Below are positions 9,887 through 21,493 of a DNA stretch of 64,000 nucleotides, piece by piece. The position numbers were made by a program, and so were the translations under genes. Numbering within the stretch: the first letter of the stretch is position 1; the number at the start of each line of letters is the position of its first letter. The notes beneath the pieces were generated by a model. The model made no database searches. It was not told where the DNA came from and was given only the letters and a program-made list of their open reading frames with translations. The stretch covers positions 3,286,001 through 3,350,000 of the forward strand of contig NC_079241.1 in NCBI RefSeq assembly GCF_028009165.1, written 5' to 3'. The DNA comes from Akanthomyces muscarius (Eukaryota; Ascomycota; Sordariomycetes; Hypocreales; Cordycipitaceae).

Positions 9887-11206
9887 GATGCGGCTTGGAT
9901 AAGGAATGAAGGGAAATATGCAAAGAAACAAGATAAGAGTGCAGCACACAAAACGTATGCTTCAGTTTGATGAACAAGAGCCAAAGCTAGATTAGAAACA
10001 AGACGTACAAGAGGCGGCTTATATAGATAATGAGTCCAGCGCAGGTCTTGTGACAAATATAGCCATCCTCAGATCGGCAGTATAGCAGACGAATTCGGTA
10101 GACGAGTTCCTCAGCTCTATTTACCAGTATAGGAAAATATCCGAAATATGGATATTAGGAGTTTTGCCAACTGTTGCCGGAACACGCAGCAGAGCCATCC
10201 CGGCACGTCTGAAGAGCTGTTAGGCCGACCTGATCCGCTCACAATAATAAGCGACATGATGCACTCCACTGCTTTTCGATTAGAGTGGGTTGTGACTGTG
10301 GTGCCATGTGATTGATTTGAATTTGATATATCCATCGATGGGCCAGGACGCGCAGTAGAGCGGCATAGCGTAAAATGGCAAGGCGAGCATTTTGCCAAGA
10401 TCGGATCGCTCATCAGCAAGCGACAACTGCGCTGTTGAGACCGGTTTTCAGTTCATCAAAGGCATGGGCCGAATTGTCGGGATTGGGATCCCGGAACATG
10501 TACATGGAGGCGCCTGGTCCCGAAGCCCCTTTCCGTCCTATTCCCACTCGGCGAAGCGGCAAAGACCAGAACGGGCAAGGCCGACTGCCACTTTTGTACG
10601 TCATGATCAAAACGCACCACGGCCCCAGCGCAGGAAGCAGTCTCCAACGGTGGGCTTATAAACGGGCGCTCAACATGGTATTTGCCGGCTCCCGATCAAG
10701 AAGTCGCCGGGAATCCGGTCGCGTTGTGCAAGGAGGCATTTATTCAAATAGTGGGTTGGGGGCAGGCACAGTGGGTAGAGGTTGCATTCCCACGCAGGGG
10801 CTTGCAATTATAGGCTGCCAAAAGCCATATAAAACCACAAAATACCATGTCCAGAGTGAACAGGGCTGAAAGCAAAGTGGATGTCGCGTTGGACGAGTAA
10901 GAATCGTCAACGGCCCAGTCGAGAGCAATAAACGAACAGCAAGGAACCACTCTTGCAGCTTGGCCCCCGGAAGGCGGCACAGGAAATAATGGAAGTGCTC
11001 GGGCATATCCGACCTTGGCAACTTGGTTGCGGTAGCATTCTGCAGCCCTTTTCAATAGTTGGCCGAGCTGTAACTATTGGGTGCTTTTGGCGTCTTGCTG
11101 TATTTGGGTTATTGGGCCGTTTGCTCCCAGTACAGAATGAGTCTAGAAACTTGCATACATGCACGGAGGTGCTTACAAAAAACGCTGCTTAAGGAGAAGT
11201 AGTGAC
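9887..11206. other. Chitinase promoter and start of gene-poor gap
   Basis: No supported gene. The first few hundred bases should hold the regulatory sequence of the chitinase. The longest open frame, on the plus strand at about 10375-10869, has an unconvincing composition with scattered Arg, Gly and Ser and no domain. Confidence 0.5.
10019..10025 (-). promoter_or_regulatory. TATA box candidate of the chitinase gene
   Basis: TATATAA reads on the minus strand about 135 bases upstream of the chosen ATG at 9886, a plausible distance for a core promoter. Assignment rests on motif and position only. Confidence 0.5.
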
Positions 11207-11351
11207 TTATTATACCTTCTATGTTTTATTTTTATCTTTTCTTTCCTCTAGTTCTCTTAATCGACTTATTCTCTCTTATTCTCCTCAATTTTTACATTTC
11301 TCTTATTTTTCCCATTCTTCTTATCCTCCTCTAAGTTCTTTCTTTTTCTAA
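11207..11351 (+). repeat. T/C-rich low-complexity tract
   Basis: About 145 bases almost free of G on the plus strand, built from irregular CTTATT, TCTCC and TTTTT blocks. A tract of similar composition and sub-motifs occurs at about 61445-61557. It is not a perfect tandem repeat. Possible roles are a promoter pyrimidine tract or a degenerate element edge; the sequence does not decide. Confidence 0.6.
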
Positions 11352-14300
11352 CTAGCAACCTAATCACCGGCGTCCTTCCTTGCTAACCCTGTATGCAATG
11401 TGATGTGATGTATCTCTCGCTATGTAAACTTCGGAAGAGGCAAAAGGCGTTCGCTAGTATTAGAACCTACCCCATCTATTGCCTGAAAGGATAGCTGACC
11501 TCGTGGTAACCTCTGCTACCCCTGGGGCATGTCCTGTGGCCCATTTGTTGCTGACCACCCTAGTCATATAGGACAAAATCAAAGAAAAGCATTACGATAG
11601 AAACAAGGATGAGTGAAAAGTTCAATTACAGCTCGTGCTTTATCCCCGAATTGTCCTTGCAGGCCCGAAGCCGTGGCTCCCACGGGCCGTGTCGGTGTCG
11701 ACGAGACTGAGCTTGCTTTTCTACGCAGTCAGAGCTAGGAGCCGATTGGAAGATGTTGCCGTTGTTTTGGGCTACTTCTGCTCTCGAAGCTCATCCGAGG
11801 GGTCTACTCGCGACTGGTCAGGCAAAGGCCCCGATCTGTGTGTGGCCGAGACGTCCATTGAGCCGGCGTCGAGCATCGCAAAGGCCATGACACATCTGGT
11901 ATGCGTGGCGCCGGAGGTGGGATTGATGCACAGCGAAAAGAATCCACGAAGAATTTACTTGTTTTTGATAGATATGTGGCCTTTGCGCGGGCAGTCGCTG
12001 TGGTGTTCATCAGCATTGCTGAGCCTCTAGTCGCAGACAGAAGTGAGCGTTGTTTCCCGGGCGCTCTTGGAAACAAAGCAGGAATTGGTTACATATGGTC
12101 GGTTTTATTTCCCCTTACTCCTTCTGTCAAATCCTAGTTGATGGAATTGACACGCATTTCGTAAAGGAATAGTTGCCAGCCGTGGCTCGACACCATCGCG
12201 CAGGCCGTACATGGCGGCGAACTCTGGACTAGTATGACATGTCATTCCGACGTATACATGATTATCATCCAATTCAGCTTGAATAATGGTAATGATTGTT
12301 GGCAATATGTGAGCTTGAAGAACAGCGACTCAAAAAACGTATGCAAAAACGCAAACAAGCACCCACTCGTGCCGCGTGGCGTGACAGTCCACGAAAGACC
12401 ATGCCAAGAAATGTCACGATGTCAAGATTCCGCGCAGCAACGAAAAATAGACAGGTGCACGGCTACACTGTATGTGCAAACGTGTTTTCTTGGCAAGAAT
12501 GCGGGTAGATGCAAAGATCATGACTTGGGCTGTGACTGGGCAGTTTGTAGGTCTATGCTGGTGTGTAGCAAGGCAAGGTAAATGCAACTCTGGACCATGT
12601 GACGGATGGAGTAAAAAGGTCACGATTCAGCTTGAATGACTTGATGAATCGAAGCTCTGCTACGGGGAGCATGCACGGGGTCATGAGGCTGTGGTGCCAG
12701 CGTCGTTTGAGTGTATGTAGACCGGCAGCATGGTGGGACGAGAGGAATCCAGCGCGAGGTTACTTTGTGCTGGTTCGACAATCAACAAATCTTGTTAATG
12801 TCGAAGAGGGACGCTATGTTGGAGTCAATTAATTTGGGGTTCTTTCTGACACACAAAAGGCTATGGCCGTGGCATGCCATGGCCTTGGAGCCGCAAAGAC
12901 CATTTTCCTCTTTCCCCCTTTTCAGGGGGTATTTGAGCACGCTGCTATGTTCAAAGTTTGTTTTTCCAGCTCGGTCACTCTTCGGAAGCATGTCGTGAGA
13001 AGAACGCCAGGGCGTACACAAGGAGGGTAAAAATAGAAGCACTTTAATTTCAAAGAGTGAGACAAGACAGATTTTTGAGAGCGCGTCCACTTTTTTGTTC
13101 ATTGAGCTTTGGTCAGATGGAATGAAAGTGCATTGTTCGTATGGATACTGCAAAGGAGAAAGGGGAGATGTGGAGGAGGATTCATTTCGATGAGATGAAG
13201 AGGGCGAGAAAAAAGAAAATAATACAACGAGGTGATATTGTTGTTGTGGCGCGTGACTGTGGCTGCGGTAGGGCGGTGCAAGGGGAGTGGTTGAACGACT
13301 ACTTACCTGCAGTCGGTACTGCGTATTTTAATATGAATGCGTAAAGGTGATGTATGTATCCGTATATGTGGGCGAGAGGATTCTCATAAGGTCTTGGACT
13401 ATAACCCATGCCGGTAGACGTACGTATGTGCATTCAAGATGGGATGTCCAGCCGAGTCAGCAGGCTATTCATACGTCCAGAAATTTGTAAACAGCCATGG
13501 TTGACACTTGCGATGACGCATTTTCAAAACAAGCAATTTGATCAAGCATGCACTGTTCTTGATCACGACAAAAAGATAAAACCTTTCGGGCGATATGCAG
13601 CCAGGATACGCTCGCGATTACGCATTGGGCAGCCATCGCGACGGGCAAATCGGCGCTAAATCACAGGCACAACGGTACCCCAGCGATGCGCCTTTGGTGA
13701 AGCGTGGCGGACGGGCCAACAAGCCGAACCAAGTGCTACTGGTACAACCATCTGCAAGCGCTCTTATATTTACCAGTAGACGTGCACTAAACGGAAAAGA
13801 CAGGTTTCACGCTGGGTGTTCAAAACTGGCGGCTCGAGCTGCCGCGGGCGCATCACTCTGGGCAGTTGTTGGCGGGCACATTGAAGCGAGACAGCGACTC
13901 ACATGGGAGGGCGTCTCGCCGCAGCTCTGATTAAATTACCGCCTGCATGCACGCTGCTGCATGAGCCTGGGCTTACACTCCTTTATTTCCGATTATTACA
14001 GAGCATCACCGCTCAGATGGCAACATCAAACTGTGCCACGATAACAAAAAAAAAATTTGAATAGAAATTCTGACCGTGTGGTAGGTGGTTGGGCTGATAG
14101 ATGTGACCGACTAATCAAATGCCAACCCCGCCTCAAAACTTGAACAAGCAATTCCCCGGCCTCCAGGCCAGGAATGCAAAGTAGATTGACCCGAGATTGA
14201 CGAGTCGATGCTGCGTGAGGTCTCGCCGAGGCGGCTGTCAGTACAGCACCGACGGGGACAACAAATCGACAATGGACAAGATCAATTCCTCGTAGCGAGA

Positions 14301-15681
14301 AAAACCCTGTGCTGTCTACCGGCACCGAGTACATTACTTGCCAAGACTCGTCAAGCTTGAAAATTGGGCAAAAAGCGCCACCTCTTGACTACTTGGTGCC
14401 GGGGTAGCACAAGTGTGCTTGCAGTGCATCGAAACTCTGTCGCCTGCATTGCATGGTGCATCTGCGTTGGAAACTGTCGCGTGGTTCATCCGGGCTTATA
14501 ATCAGGTAGGTAGGTGTGCAGACGTCGCCTGGCCGTTAGGTACCCTGCAGCAACCCAAGATGTCGCGTCGTCGACCTCGGTGCTTATTGCTCCTCCCCCT
14601 TCTCCGTGGGGTTGTCCAAACCTACCCAGAGTTGTAATCACTTGTCGTCATGCCCACGCGTGCATCGGCCCATCTCAAGCATTGATTCTCCATGATCGCG
14701 CGGCCGGCGGGGTGAACCGGATGTACCAAGTGCCGCGCGGCCGGACATTTACTCGGATCACCAGACAAAAGAGAGAGAAAAGAACATATTCGCCTTTGGA
14801 ATCATCGACGCCTCGTTCTTGGGGCGGAGAGTCTTGGCTTCAGCTAAAATACTGGGGATGGGCGGGCGGCCGTAGCCTCTTCCTTCCCCCGCCACGGCAA
14901 GGCCGGATGATGCGCCATCCGAGGTGCGATGGTGTATCTACAAGAACCCGCGCCAGAAGACAACTGTAGAAAATAATTACAAAGTTGGGGGGCTTGGCGA
15001 GAGTCCCTTGATGCAGACATACTGAGTAGCTGTGAGAAGTGACGAATGCTGGTGATGCCATTTTGCATCGTTGTGCTCATCGACACCACGGCTTGCCCAA
15101 AACGAGTTGGCCTCGACGACGACGCAGCGACGCACAACTCATAATTGATTGGCGATCCGGCCTCTGCGCTGTCACGGCTGCGACGAGGACAAGAAGAAAA
15201 AGTGGAGTGCTTCTCCAGATAATACACTATCCGCAGAGTCGCATCGGGGATTTGCGCTTCGTCATGGATCGCAGTTGCGCAGGTACTTGCTTGGAATGGC
15301 GGGCGGGTTATTGAATCCAGGATAGAGACGGGCAACAGCATCAGACATTGCATGCTCCGACGAGACTCGGATCAAGCGAAGGAAAAGAAGAGATCATGGT
15401 CGGACAGGGCGCTGACGCTGACGCTGACGCAGAGCTGAATCCTGCTACAGATTTAAAAACAACGCTGTCCGGCTCGTGTTGCGCTTGTACTGGTAGGTAG
15501 TTGACTGCCCGTACGGAGCACTCTACTCCATACTGTTGTCTCATATTATTCTGAATCAGATAGGGCCAAGCCTGTCGATATCACATCAACCCATGCGCTT
15601 ACTGGTACATATGATGCAAAACCAGCAGAATCATCGCTGGCTACGACGCTGGCGCAGAAACTAGTCCTGATCCATGGAGGG
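11352..15681. other. Gene-poor stretch, no supported gene
   Basis: More than 4 kb without a frame that looks coding on either strand. Short frames (for example 11635-12030 plus and 14844-15353 minus) have no domain, no signal peptide with a sensible continuation, and no credible intron joins. GGTAGGTAG-type motifs occur at 14504-14516 and 15492-15500. I see no tRNA-like A/B boxes and no transposase fragment. Confidence 0.5.
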
Positions 15682-15704
15682 AAAAAAAAAAAAAAAAAAA
15701 AAAA
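15682..15704. repeat. Homopolymer run of 23 A
   Basis: A perfect run of 23 A on the plus strand, flanked by GGAGGG and GTCGAG. Nothing upstream resembles a LINE or processed gene, so I treat it as simple sequence rather than the tail of a retroposed copy. Confidence 0.95.
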
Positions 15705-17435
15705 GTCGAGCCGTCTAGTCTAGCCGTGGCCGAGTCGGCATTTTGACTCTATCCGCCTGTCGAGTCAGGTTGCCCGACGCGCCGCCCTCCGACGACACCC
15801 AAACGACCTGGCTGACTGGCTATTCTGCGACATGGCAGGGGTTCTGGCCAGGAGAAGAGCGGAAACGTCAAGAGCCGCAACAAAACTCCCAGCGCGGAGC
15901 CAATCAGCCCCGGGACGGGCGGTGGCTCAGCTAGATTCGGGGCGTTTTATGTTCAAAAACATGTGCGGCTTTTCTGCTTGCCCGTGTTGACAATTGGTCA
16001 TGGTAATGCGGCTTGGGCACTTTTGTGTGTGGCAGACCGATGATGGATCATGGTTTGGCTGTGGCTGTGTGCATGCTTAATTCGATGCTGGTAGGTACCT
16101 GCCTACCTAGGTGCTCGTGGTGCTGTAGCAGCCTGTCAGTCCAGTAAAACAGTCGCCCTGTGGGTAATCCTGGCTCAGGCTGCGCCGGCTGGCTGCTTTG
16201 TCTCGCAGTAGACTGCAGATGGCGCCGCCTGCCGGAGGAGAGCGTCTCTTTGACCCTCCTCGTCTTTCAAGTGACTTTCGTTCATTGATTCATTCATTCA
16301 TGGCGTCTCCTGAATGTAGCTGCAACTGCGTTTGCTCGTGCACCCAGACCCCTGTTTGCTCGACACGGATACATAAACTCATTGATGCGTGCACCCGTCC
16401 GATGGATGCCCGATGGTGGTAGCACTCGATACCAGAATGCGGCCTGCCGTGCCATGCGTGGCTTGCCCTCTCTTTCGCCACCAACAGGCCAGAGGCCCCT
16501 GGCCCCAGGCCCCTGGCCCCAGAGAGAGTGCTGTGGCTGCGCGCCCGGTCGTTTTCCCAGGTGACGCTAGCACCCAACCGGGCGGTCGCTGCAACGCCAG
16601 CCATTCTGTTAGCGCTGTACGTCTCGTTCGCTTCAGTGGTCTTTGGTCTGCTGGCGCTGCCACTAACGGGAGAGGTGGAGCACCCCCAGCCAGCCTGCCA
16701 CCGGCTTGCCTGCATGCAGCGGCCAAGTGCTGTACCAGTAAATAGCTAGCACAACCAAGTGTAGCGATTTCCTGGGTCCCAGGTTATTAAAGCACTCAGA
16801 GACATGCTCTTCCAAATCCTCATGGCCGGCCCCCCAAAAAGGCCCTCCTCCCATCCAACCAGCGTCACCCGCCTCGACTCCTCCTCTTCCTCTTACCCAC
16901 TCCCCTGCACTCCGCAAAGTCACGCCCTCCTGCCCCCCAGTCCCATTATCCCAGCCAGTCCCAGCCAGTCCCAGCCAGTCCCAGTCCCGGTTCAGCTCAG
17001 CCCAGGCCAACATCCTTTCCCACCATCACCGCCCCATCCGCCCGTTTCTCAGTCGCCGCTCACTTGTTCCTCCATCCATCCTTCATCGTCGATAGAGATT
17101 CCGTCCTCTTTCGCCGCCTCTCGTTACTCGTCACTTGCTGGCAGCGGCTGGAATCAAGACCGATTTTTTTTTATTCCGCCGGCGCCGACGCCGACGACTG
17201 CCTCTCACTCCGACCGGCCTCGACGACGCTACTTGTACGCCAAGCGACACTGCCACGACTCCAAACTTTCCCAACCTGGGCTTCAACGGGCGCTTTATAA
17301 CTGCGCCGTGCCCGCTTCATTTGCATGACGTCTCCGTATACTCGCCCCGAGGCCCATACCATATTATCGAAATTATTCGCAATCGCGATTGCCGACCGCT
17401 CGCTGTAGCCCCCCTTCCCTGCAGCAGTCGCCGTC
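15705..17435. other. End of gene-poor gap and leader of the RING gene
   Basis: No supported gene. A near-palindromic cluster of TAGGTA/TACCTA motifs is at 16090-16112 and a 10-base tandem repeat at 16950-16990. From about 16800 to 17435 the plus strand is C/T-rich, as expected for the leader of the RING protein gene; the long open frame at 16804-17328 is Ser/Pro-rich and lies in that leader. Confidence 0.5.
16950..16990. repeat. CCAGCCAGTC tandem repeat
   Basis: Three perfect copies of the 10-base unit CCAGCCAGTC, then a partial copy, within the C-rich region upstream of the RING protein gene. Confidence 0.85.
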
Positions 17436-18825
17436 ATGGCGGTTCTCACAGACCTCGTTCTCGAGGCCACTCGTGTCGCTATTCGAGCCGCTACCGATAC
17501 TCCGTCTTCGACGTCCAATTCTTCCATCATGTCCACCACCTCGAGCACGCCCACGGACTCAAACTTCCAGAACAATAAGAACTCGGACGGCAGCAAAGAC
17601 CGAGGCAGCTCCCCGCTCCTCTTCTTTGTCGCTTTAGGCTTTGGCGTCGTATTTACTAATCTATGGTGAGATGGACTTCGTTTGTGGCATCGATTGTTGC
17701 CAACTCAATCGTGCCGCACGCATCATGTCAACACGTTCTAACCCACGTCACAGGATCATCGTCGGTGTCAAGTACTGTTTCCGCTACAATGCCCGCAATC
17801 GCGCCCGACTTGGCGAGGATGGCGAGCCGCTGCCTCTCGAAAATATGCCCAGACCTCATCGTCGTCGCCGCGAAAAGAAATTGATGACCATGGACGAGGT
17901 CAATGAAAAATTTCCCATGATGAAGTACAAAACGTGGGTGATTGAGCGTGCTAGAGAAGGCTTGCCCACTGCAGGTGGCGTAGATCCGTCGGCCAGCAGG
18001 CCAACTAGCATCCACAACGTTGAGGCCGTTTCCGCCCTAGCCACTGCAAAAGAACGTCCGCCTACAGACGAAGCAAATACCGCCCCCAAGACTGATGAGC
18101 CTGCTGTTACCGCCACTGAAGCACAGCCCGACGAGACGCCAGATGAAACGGAAAAGGACAAGCCTGTCAAGGAAGCCGACGCTATCGAATCTGCCGGGCA
18201 GACGTCAACCGCTGCGCCCATAAAACCCGATGCAGTGCAACGAGTCGAGAGCCACGACGACGAGGAAGACGACGACGATGAGCACATCAACGCCGCCCTG
18301 CCACCCGAGTGCCTCGCTGCTCCCGGTGATTCCTGTGCTATTTGCATCGACACACTCGAGGATGACGATGACATCCGCGGCCTCACCTGTGGCCATGCTT
18401 TCCATGCTGTTTGCGTTGATCCCTGGCTTACGAGCCGCCGTGCTTGCTGTCCGCTCTGCAAGGCCGACTACTACACACCCAAGCCTCGGCCCAACCAAGA
18501 TGCCGATGCTACTGCACAGCCCAACTCCAGCTTGGATCCCCGTAGCAATACGCGCATGAATATGCCTACAAGCTTTGCGTCCGCTTGGTTCCGCTCCGGT
18601 CGCGCTCCGCTCCGAGCCGGCCGACGGACCACGGCCAACACGACAGAAGCCCCTGCACACCAAAATAACGAGTCGTTTAGTGGCAGCATGGTGTCATCTG
18701 TGCGCTCTGCCCTGCGCATCGGCCGCAGAAACAATGCTGCCCAGACGGAGGAGGCCGCCCCTGCTGCCACAGAACCGACACCCGGCCAATTAGAGTCGGG
18801 TACCAGGCCTCCTGTTGTCGCGTAA
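17436..18825 (+). CDS. Membrane-anchored RING-H2 protein, probable E3 ubiquitin ligase
   Basis: Two exons, 17436-17665 and 17754-18825, give 433 residues; the join restores LWIIVGVKYCF. A Ser/Thr/Asn-rich N-terminus of about 60 residues precedes one transmembrane segment (about 62-85, LLFFVALGFGVVF continuing across the splice). The basic stretch RRRREKK follows, then a long acidic and Ala/Thr-rich linker. The RING-H2 domain lies at about 269-314: CAIC, CGHAFH, CVDPWL and CPLC supply all eight zinc ligands. The tail is low-complexity. RING-H2 proteins of this layout bring E2 enzymes to a membrane and ubiquitinate nearby proteins. I cannot assign it to a named yeast protein, and the compartment is unknown. 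No signal peptide is apparent; the single internal segment would act as anchor. Confidence 0.85.
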
Positions 18826-19585
18826 ATTCGCCGCGGTCCTGTCCACCAAACACCATTTACGACATATTTATCACGACCTCGATCCATCTTTCAATCGCTT
18901 CGACATGAGGCGTCACCGCATTTACAAACTACAAAACGCTTTTGCATCAAGATGGTGCTCTGTGACCTGCCACATCACAGACGCCTCTTGCTTTCAGAAC
19001 ATCGTTACACGTCACTTATCCCACGGGACCAGGCCACATCAAGGGGGGAGAAGTTGTCTGTTCATGGTCTAAAAAAATTGGCTTTGCAATGGACGGCTTG
19101 CCGTGTTACAGAGTCGGTCCTGCCGCAGTTTGTTGCTACGTGCGCTGAGACCATGTTTCACTTGACACGAGTGAGCTGACATGCTCATGCCTGTACATGA
19201 TGCAACTGCGCATAGGCTGGGTACGCTGAAATTTGCTCCCTTGTTTTTCTCTATTTTATTTATCTTGCATTGTAACTGGAAGGATACGGTAGCCATGGGA
19301 TGGTTGAAATCTCTTGTTCTTTTTTTGTTTCGATAGCGGCGGAGTTTGGCTTTTATGCAGCATACTAGGTAGCTACTCGGTGACATATACGCTACATTGT
19401 GCTTGAAGATTCTTATCTGCATCCTCTCGTGAATGCTATTTGTTCTTTTTGCTAAGCCATGTTGGAATTTATTGCACATGACGTTGACGTTCTGCGGGTG
19501 AGACGTCCATGTCTCTAGTGCCAGTAGGAGCTGTGCGTGAACTGTGTGTATGCGTTGCGTGTCAAGTTTGTATAAATGCTAGATG
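18826..19585. other. Convergent 3' region between RING and GPALPP genes
   Basis: The two genes face each other. No frame looks coding. The stretch is AT-richer than its neighbours, with T runs near 19240-19330, and probably holds both 3' untranslated regions. Confidence 0.6.
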
Positions 19586-20638
19586 CTACAAAAAAGAACC
19601 CTTTTGGAATCGCCCCCCGAAATTCGCGCTCTTGGCCACCAGCTCCCTGCGCTGCGCCGTCCCAATCTTGCTCCCCAGCGCCATGTCCTTTTCGCGATCA
19701 AACGCCCTCTTGCTCGGGTCGTCCTCTTCCTCCCCGTCCTTCTCCCCACCTTTCCTCCTCCCGGCGTCCCGTTCCTTCTCAGACTGGTGCTCGTCGTAGA
19801 GGCTCCTGCCGCGGCGCGCCGCAATGGCCTCTGCGATCCTGCGGCTCTTCTCGCCGTCCTCGCGCGCGCGGGCGTCCTCGGCGGCCGCTTCGCCCGCCGA
19901 CTTGCCGCTGCCGTCGGAGCGGCCGAGCACGGCGTCCTGCAGGCGCTTGAGCTTCTCCTCGGGCGTCTCGGTCCATATGGCGGCGAGGCCGGAGGAGGAG
20001 GAGTCGCCGCCGGCAGAGGCAGAGGAAGGCTTGGAGGCAAACTTGCGCGCCTTGAGCTTGGTCGGGTCGCGCTCCGAGTAGCCGCTGCTGACGGGCGGCG
20101 CGAGCATCCACTCGTCGCGCACGGGAGCCGAGGGGTCCTGCGCGGGGGGCATGGCCGGGCCGATGGGCCCGCGGCGCGTGCTGGATGCGCTGGGGAGGGC
20201 TGGGCCGTAGTCGTCGTCAGAGTCGGAATCGGAGTCGGGCTCTGGCTGTGCTGCTGCTGCTGCTGCAGGTTGTGGTGGCGGCGCGGGGCCAGTGTCGGAG
20301 TCAGAGTCGTCGAGGCCAATCTCGTCTTGATTATGCGCTGCGGCGGCGGTGGCGGCTGAGGGTGGTAATGAGGGGCCTAGCGACGGCTTGGAGGCTGTCG
20401 GCGCAGCGGCTGAGGATGGCAATGAAGGACCTAGCGATGGCTTGGAAGTTGTTGTGGCTGTACCAGGCGCGCGGGGGCCATAATCGTCATCATCAGAGTC
20501 GGAGCCGTCGAGGTCTATCTCGTCGGCGTTGTGACGCGCCTGTTTGGGAGGGGACGTGCCATGGTCGTCGCTGGGTTCGGGGGTACGCTTGCGTTTCGCA
20601 GAGGTTTGAGATGGAAGTTGTGGCCCTATCGAGGACAT
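19586..20638 (-). CDS. GPALPP-motif protein with DUF3752 domain
   Basis: Single exon, 350 residues. The N-terminal half is disordered, acidic and Ser/Asp-rich and carries repeated GP-x-x-P motifs (GPQLPS, GPSLPS, GPSLPP, GPALPS, GPAMPP), alternating with acidic SDSDDD patches. A KRKR-type basic stretch near residue 16 may be a nuclear signal. The C-terminal half, from about 205, is charged and helical, with DEWMLAPP, IWTETPEEK and the final SKIGTAQRRELV, all characteristic of the DUF3752/GPALPP1 family. The biochemical role of this family is not established; the motifs suggest a nuclear protein, possibly in RNA processing. It is divergent to Vps8. Confidence 0.88.
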   Translation of the reverse strand: MSSIGPQLPSQTSAKRKRTPEPSDDHGTSPPKQARHNADEIDLDGSDSDDDDYGPRAPGTATTTSKPSLGPSLPSSAAAPTASKPSLGPSLPPSAATAAAAHNQDEIGLDDSDSDTGPAPPPQPAAAAAAQPEPDSDSDSDDDYGPALPSASSTRRGPIGPAMPPAQDPSAPVRDEWMLAPPVSSGYSERDPTKLKARKFASKPSSASAGGDSSSSGLAAIWTETPEEKLKRLQDAVLGRSDGSGKSAGEAAAEDARAREDGEKSRRIAEAIAARRGRSLYDEHQSEKERDAGRRKGGEKDGEEEDDPSKRAFDREKDMALGSKIGTAQRRELVAKSANFGGRFQKGSFL

Positions 20639-21493
20639 GTCGGGCTGTGTTTGTGTCGTGGGTGTGGTTGGAGAGTGGAAGTTGGGAAATGTTGAAATTG
20701 GGTGGAGGTGCTTGAAGGTGAGAAGTGCGCTTGTGCTGTGATTGGCTGCGGGAGTGACGTAGCGAAGATCACCGTCATGCTAAGAGATGGTTATATATAA
20801 GACGGCATTACTTGTATCTAAGGTGAGTTCTGCCTGATATTAGCTTTTCTTTGGAGAAAGGGTTTCTCTCTTGCAACTTTTTTCCCTTTTCGCCTTATTC
20901 TCTAGATACATGATTCTACGCCACCCATAGTCTCTTTCATGCTGGTGGCCGGGGCACGGCCAGGCGCATAGGTAGCTTTCACCAGTTGGCTATCGACACC
21001 AGCATAGATGACAATTTGAACACAAATTGGGAACCAGTCTCATCCCAGTCTTACCCTCAGACTGCTAGCCATTTTAATGAATAAGTTATGTCGCTGCTGC
21101 GGGGTTCTTGGCAGTTCCCAGCCAAGACAGCCTTGCGGCGGAGTAAAGCCGGACCGCCACCGTTGGGCGAAGCTACGCAAGCTTCCCGCTTCACAGCTGC
21201 GCGGGTGGGTATGATCTCAGTAACGCCAAAGCTGCCCGTGCCATCCTCCTCTCCTCCCACCACGACAAAGCCGCCCAGGCACAGGGCCAAACATTGCCAA
21301 CGTCTACTGGCTCGAGATTAGAGACGCCAAACCTCGAACTGCGTCCAAGTTCAGCCCAGCTTGCAGTGTCGCAATTGTCTTCCAGCCCCCCTCGGCCGAA
21401 GGACACCCTTGGACGCGCAACCCCGAGCCAACGACGACAAATTCCCGACTGCACCGCCAACGGAAGCCATGAAGTGATGCGACCGGAGACGCC
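20639..21493. promoter_or_regulatory. Bidirectional promoter region, GPALPP gene and VPS8
   Basis: The start codons of the two genes are 855 bases apart on opposite strands. A palindromic TTATATATAA at 20791-20800 lies about 155 bases upstream of the GPALPP start and may be its TATA element. No gene is seen between them. Confidence 0.5.

Noticed and set aside
9887..9949. Upstream start of the chitinase
   Set aside because: The ATG at 9949 adds 21 residues with their own hydrophobic run, but the start at 9886 gives a more standard signal peptide. It cannot be fully excluded.
10375..10869. 164-codon open frame in the gene-poor gap
   Set aside because: No domain, no sensible splicing, patchy composition; length is not rare for random sequence of this GC content.
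14844..15353. 169-codon minus-strand open frame with a hydrophobic start
   Set aside because: The start looks slightly like a signal peptide, but the rest is random in composition with no conserved cysteine pattern or domain.
15682..15704. 23 A run as the tail of a retroposed element
   Set aside because: No reverse transcriptase, no gene copy upstream and no visible target duplication.
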